Shown here: positions 61,988-64,000 of the stretch, piece by piece | Layout: the number at the start of each line of letters is the position of its first letter | Position numbering within the stretch: the stretch's first letter is position 1 | Source: DASVFB01 sp963815965 | GTDB taxonomy: Bacteria; Actinomycetota; Thermoleophilia; Gaiellales; Gaiellaceae | Length of the DNA stretch: 64,000 nucleotides | Assembly: GCA_963815965.1 (NCBI GenBank) | Contig: CAWFIT010000001.1 | Span: forward strand, 1,054,001-1,118,000 | Direction: 5' to 3' | Program-made: the position numbers and the translations under genes | Notes under the pieces: model-generated | What the model saw: the letters and a program-made list of their open reading frames with translations, nothing else | What the model was told of the DNA's origin: nothing | Databases searched by the model: none

Positions 61988-63222
61988 AGAAGCTCGCCGC
62001 CGCCGCCGCGCTCATCCTGCTGCTCATCGCGGGAGCTGTTGTCGGCTACGTCCTCTACAAGAACCACGAGTCGCGCAACATCCACGGCTCGCCGAGCGTC
62101 GAGTTCGTGACGACCGAGCCGCCGAAGCCCGTGCAGCGGACTCCGGACATCGTCTGGCCGACGTACGGCTACGACAACGAGCGCGTGAAGGCCGTGTCTG
62201 GGTTCGGCGTGCGCCCGCCTTTCCGCGTGCAGTGGGCGTTCCGTGCGCGGAAGCTGCTCGAGTTCCCTCCGGTGGTCGCGTACGGGAAGCTCTACATCGC
62301 GAACAACGCGGGCGTCATGTTCGCGATCGAAGCGCGGACCGGGAATGAAAAGTGGCGCTACGACGCGAAGCGCTGCACGGCCGCGTCTCCGGCCGTCGCG
62401 AACAGGATCGTGTACCAGGTCTTCCTCAACCACCCGCCGTGCAATGCACAGGGCTCGAACCTCGACGGCGAGATCATCGCCTTCCACGCGATCGGCGGGC
62501 GCATCAAGTGGAGGCGGACGATCGGACCCAGTGAGACGTCTCCGCTCGTGTCGAACGGGCTCGTCTACGTCGGCGACTGGAACGGCAAGGTGTACGCCTT
62601 CGACACGGCGACCGGAAAGACGCGCTGGACGTTCTCGACGGGCGGCAAGGTGAAGGGCGGCGTCGCCGTGTCCGGAAACCGGCTGTACGTCGGCTCGTAC
62701 GACGGTCACGTCTACGCGCTCAACGCGCGCACGGGACGGCAGATATGGCGCGCGTCCGCCCAGGCGCGGCTCGGGCCGACGGGCACGTTCTACGCGACGC
62801 CCGCGGTCGCGTACGGCCGCGTGTACATCGGCTCGACCGACCACAAGGTCTATTCCTTCGGCGCGACGACCGGCGCGGTGCGCTGGTCGCACACCACGGG
62901 CAGCTACGTGTACTCGTCGCCGGCGGTGTGGCGTCTCCGCGTCTACATCGGGTCGCACGACGAGCACCTCTATTGCTTCGACGCCGCGACCGGCGACGTT
63001 CGTTGGAGCTACGACGCGCACGGAGTCATCTCCGGCTCGCCGACCGTGATCGACGGCGTCGTCTACTTCTCCACCGCGCACGACCGGACGTACGCGCTCG
63101 ACGCACGCACCGGCAAGCTTCTCTGGCACTTCCCGGACGGCCAGTACACGCCAGTGGTTGCCGACTCGAAGAAGCTGTACCTCGTCGGGCACACGCGCCT
63201 GTTTGCGCTGCTACCCAGGTAG
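61984..63222 (+). CDS. Membrane-anchored beta-propeller (PQQ/BamB-like) protein
   Basis: 412 residues, GTG start overlapping the previous stop by four bases. One N-terminal membrane segment (residues 5-25) and a short linker, then an eight-bladed propeller: LYIANNAGVMFAIEARTGNE, VYVGDWNGKVYAFDTATGKT, LYVGSYDGHVYALNARTGRQ, VYIGSTDHKVYSFGATTGAV, VYIGSHDEHLYCFDAATGDV. The same blade family as the upstream gene, so the pair looks like a tandem duplication with different anchors. Extracytoplasmic; interaction or sensing role unknown. Confidence 0.8.
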   Translation: MKKLAAAAALILLLIAGAVVGYVLYKNHESRNIHGSPSVEFVTTEPPKPVQRTPDIVWPTYGYDNERVKAVSGFGVRPPFRVQWAFRARKLLEFPPVVAYGKLYIANNAGVMFAIEARTGNEKWRYDAKRCTAASPAVANRIVYQVFLNHPPCNAQGSNLDGEIIAFHAIGGRIKWRRTIGPSETSPLVSNGLVYVGDWNGKVYAFDTATGKTRWTFSTGGKVKGGVAVSGNRLYVGSYDGHVYALNARTGRQIWRASAQARLGPTGTFYATPAVAYGRVYIGSTDHKVYSFGATTGAVRWSHTTGSYVYSSPAVWRLRVYIGSHDEHLYCFDAATGDVRWSYDAHGVISGSPTVIDGVVYFSTAHDRTYALDARTGKLLWHFPDGQYTPVVADSKKLYLVGHTRLFALLPR

Positions 63223-63225
63223 AGT
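63220..63225 (+). promoter_or_regulatory. Probable -10 element (leaderless start)
   Basis: TAGAGT overlapping the stop of the upstream gene, nine bases before ATG 63235. Confidence 0.45.
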
Positions 63226-63234
63226 CGGCGCGCG

Positions 63235-64000
63235 ATGGCCCCCTCCGCACACGACGCTCCGGACCTCGACGCCGAAGCGGAGGTCGATCTCGGCCGCTAC
63301 AGCCGCGCGCTGCTCGCGCGCTGGTGGCTGCTGCTTGTCGGGCTCGTCGTCGGCGCCGTCATCGGCTACCTGACGACGCTCGGCGGCACGCAGTTCTACC
63401 GCGCGCAAGCGGTCGTCTACATGGGTCAGCCGCTCGGCGCCGGGCAGGCGCCGCTGCAGTCGCTGAACACGAATCCGTCGACCGCGCGCGCGATCGCGAC
63501 GTCGGAGTCCGCGATCCGGCGCGCTGCTGCGAAGACGGGCATGCCGGCGGGCAAGATTCGCTCGGGTACGTCGGTCACCGCCGTGGCCGGTAGCGTTCCG
63601 AGGCTCGGGCAGACGCCGCTGATCCAGGTCACGGTCAAGGGCCCGACCCGCGGCCAGGTCGCGCGTGCGGCGAATGCGCTCGCCTCTCAGCTCGCGTTCC
63701 AGCTCTCGTCGGGAGCACGCCAGAAGATCGCGATCTATCAGCAGCAGGTCGACGCGGACAACGCCGGCCTGAAGATCGTCAACGAGGCGCTCGCGAAGCC
63801 CGACCTCTCGACGACCGACAAGATCCTCCTTCAAGGCAAGCTGCAGACGCTGCAGAGCGACAAGACGCTGACCGCGCAGCTGCTCATCTCCGCGAAGACG
63901 GTCGAGGCGGCGCGAATCGTCACGTACGCCGCGCCGGAGAAGACGTCCGCGCGCAACCACCGCAACTCCACCGCCGTCGGCGCGCTGATCGGGCTGATCC
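63235..64000 (+). CDS. Wzz/chain-length determinant family protein (3' partial)
   Basis: Open to the end of the window, 255 residues visible. The Wzz domain starts after a short acidic N terminus: VDLGRYSRALLARWWLLLVG (first membrane segment, residues about 29-52), then the YRAQAVVYMGQPLGAGQAP beta strand and a long coiled coil around QKIAIYQQQVDADNAGLKIV. The sequence near the end (RNHRNSTAVGALIGLI) begins the second membrane segment. Regulates length of the exported polymer. Any C-terminal kinase domain would lie outside. Confidence 0.85.
   Translation, partial: MAPSAHDAPDLDAEAEVDLGRYSRALLARWWLLLVGLVVGAVIGYLTTLGGTQFYRAQAVVYMGQPLGAGQAPLQSLNTNPSTARAIATSESAIRRAAAKTGMPAGKIRSGTSVTAVAGSVPRLGQTPLIQVTVKGPTRGQVARAANALASQLAFQLSSGARQKIAIYQQQVDADNAGLKIVNEALAKPDLSTTDKILLQGKLQTLQSDKTLTAQLLISAKTVEAARIVTYAAPEKTSARNHRNSTAVGALIGLI

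Noticed and set aside
1..64000. tRNA, rRNA, CRISPR arrays, transposase genes, phage genes
   Set aside because: I looked on both strands and saw no cloverleaf-like or rRNA sequence, no regularly spaced repeats, and no transposase or integrase motif.

Overview
The window is a high-GC (most sampled lines about 68-80 percent G+C) bacterial segment. It is densely packed with genes joined by 1-4 base stop/start overlaps and often begun with GTG or TTG. Many transcription units start at a TANNNT box only 6-10 bases before the start codon, which suggests leaderless mRNAs. The gene content and style suggest an actinobacterium, probably of the Thermoleophilia (Gaiella/Solirubrobacter-like). This assignment is inference; no rRNA or tRNA is present to confirm it.

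Region 1 (3-6439, +) is a tightly overlapping operon. In order it has a fumarate reductase/succinate dehydrogenase-type flavoprotein (5' end outside the window), both halves of a class I fumarase-type hydro-lyase, a phosphosulfolactate synthase (ComA family), an iron-sulfur APS reductase, APS kinase, ATP sulfurylase and a TauE-type anion exporter. Sulfate activation and reduction to sulfite is thus wired to an enzyme that joins sulfite to phosphoenolpyruvate, and to two enzyme types that act on C4 dicarboxylates. Sulfolactate is a structural analogue of malate, so a sulfonate route is an attractive but untested reading.

Region 2 (6458-33347) begins a very large surface-polysaccharide locus. 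It has an O-antigen ligase/polymerase, an eight-gene minus-strand operon (two ATP-grasp ligases, NodB-like deacetylase, small-molecule kinase-like protein, glycosyltransferase, flippase, SGNH-like protein, ring-cleaving dioxygenase), a divergent epimerase/aminotransferase pair, a TetR/MFS efflux pair, tandem DUF402 genes, a second sugar cassette (GT2, dehydratase, ATP-grasp, aminotransferase), and a run of membrane proteins and glycosyltransferases.

Region 3 (33275-43560) carries a carbamoyltransferase/GT4/secreted-protein operon on the minus strand, then a plus-strand run of glycosyltransferases ending in a Wzm/Wzt-type ABC exporter. Almost every gene here is interrupted by single-base insertions, most simply explained as sequencing error.

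Region 4 (43561-49994) is lower in GC, about 60-63 percent in the lines I counted. It carries a three-domain glycosyltransferase and a large membrane protein and is bounded on both sides by truncated gene remnants. It is either an acquired cassette or an assembly chimera.

Region 5 (49982-64000) has a second polymerase/ligase, a fourth ATP-grasp ligase, the initiating sugar-phosphate transferase, GT4, a FemAB/GNAT-like protein, an M15 peptidase, a cellulose-synthase-like GT2, a lipoprotein, a D-glucuronyl C5-epimerase-like protein, two beta-propeller (PQQ-repeat) proteins and the start of a Wzz chain-length regulator. Together these genes could make, modify (amination, carbamoylation, deacetylation, uronate epimerisation, amide ligation), export and length-control one or more complex glycans.
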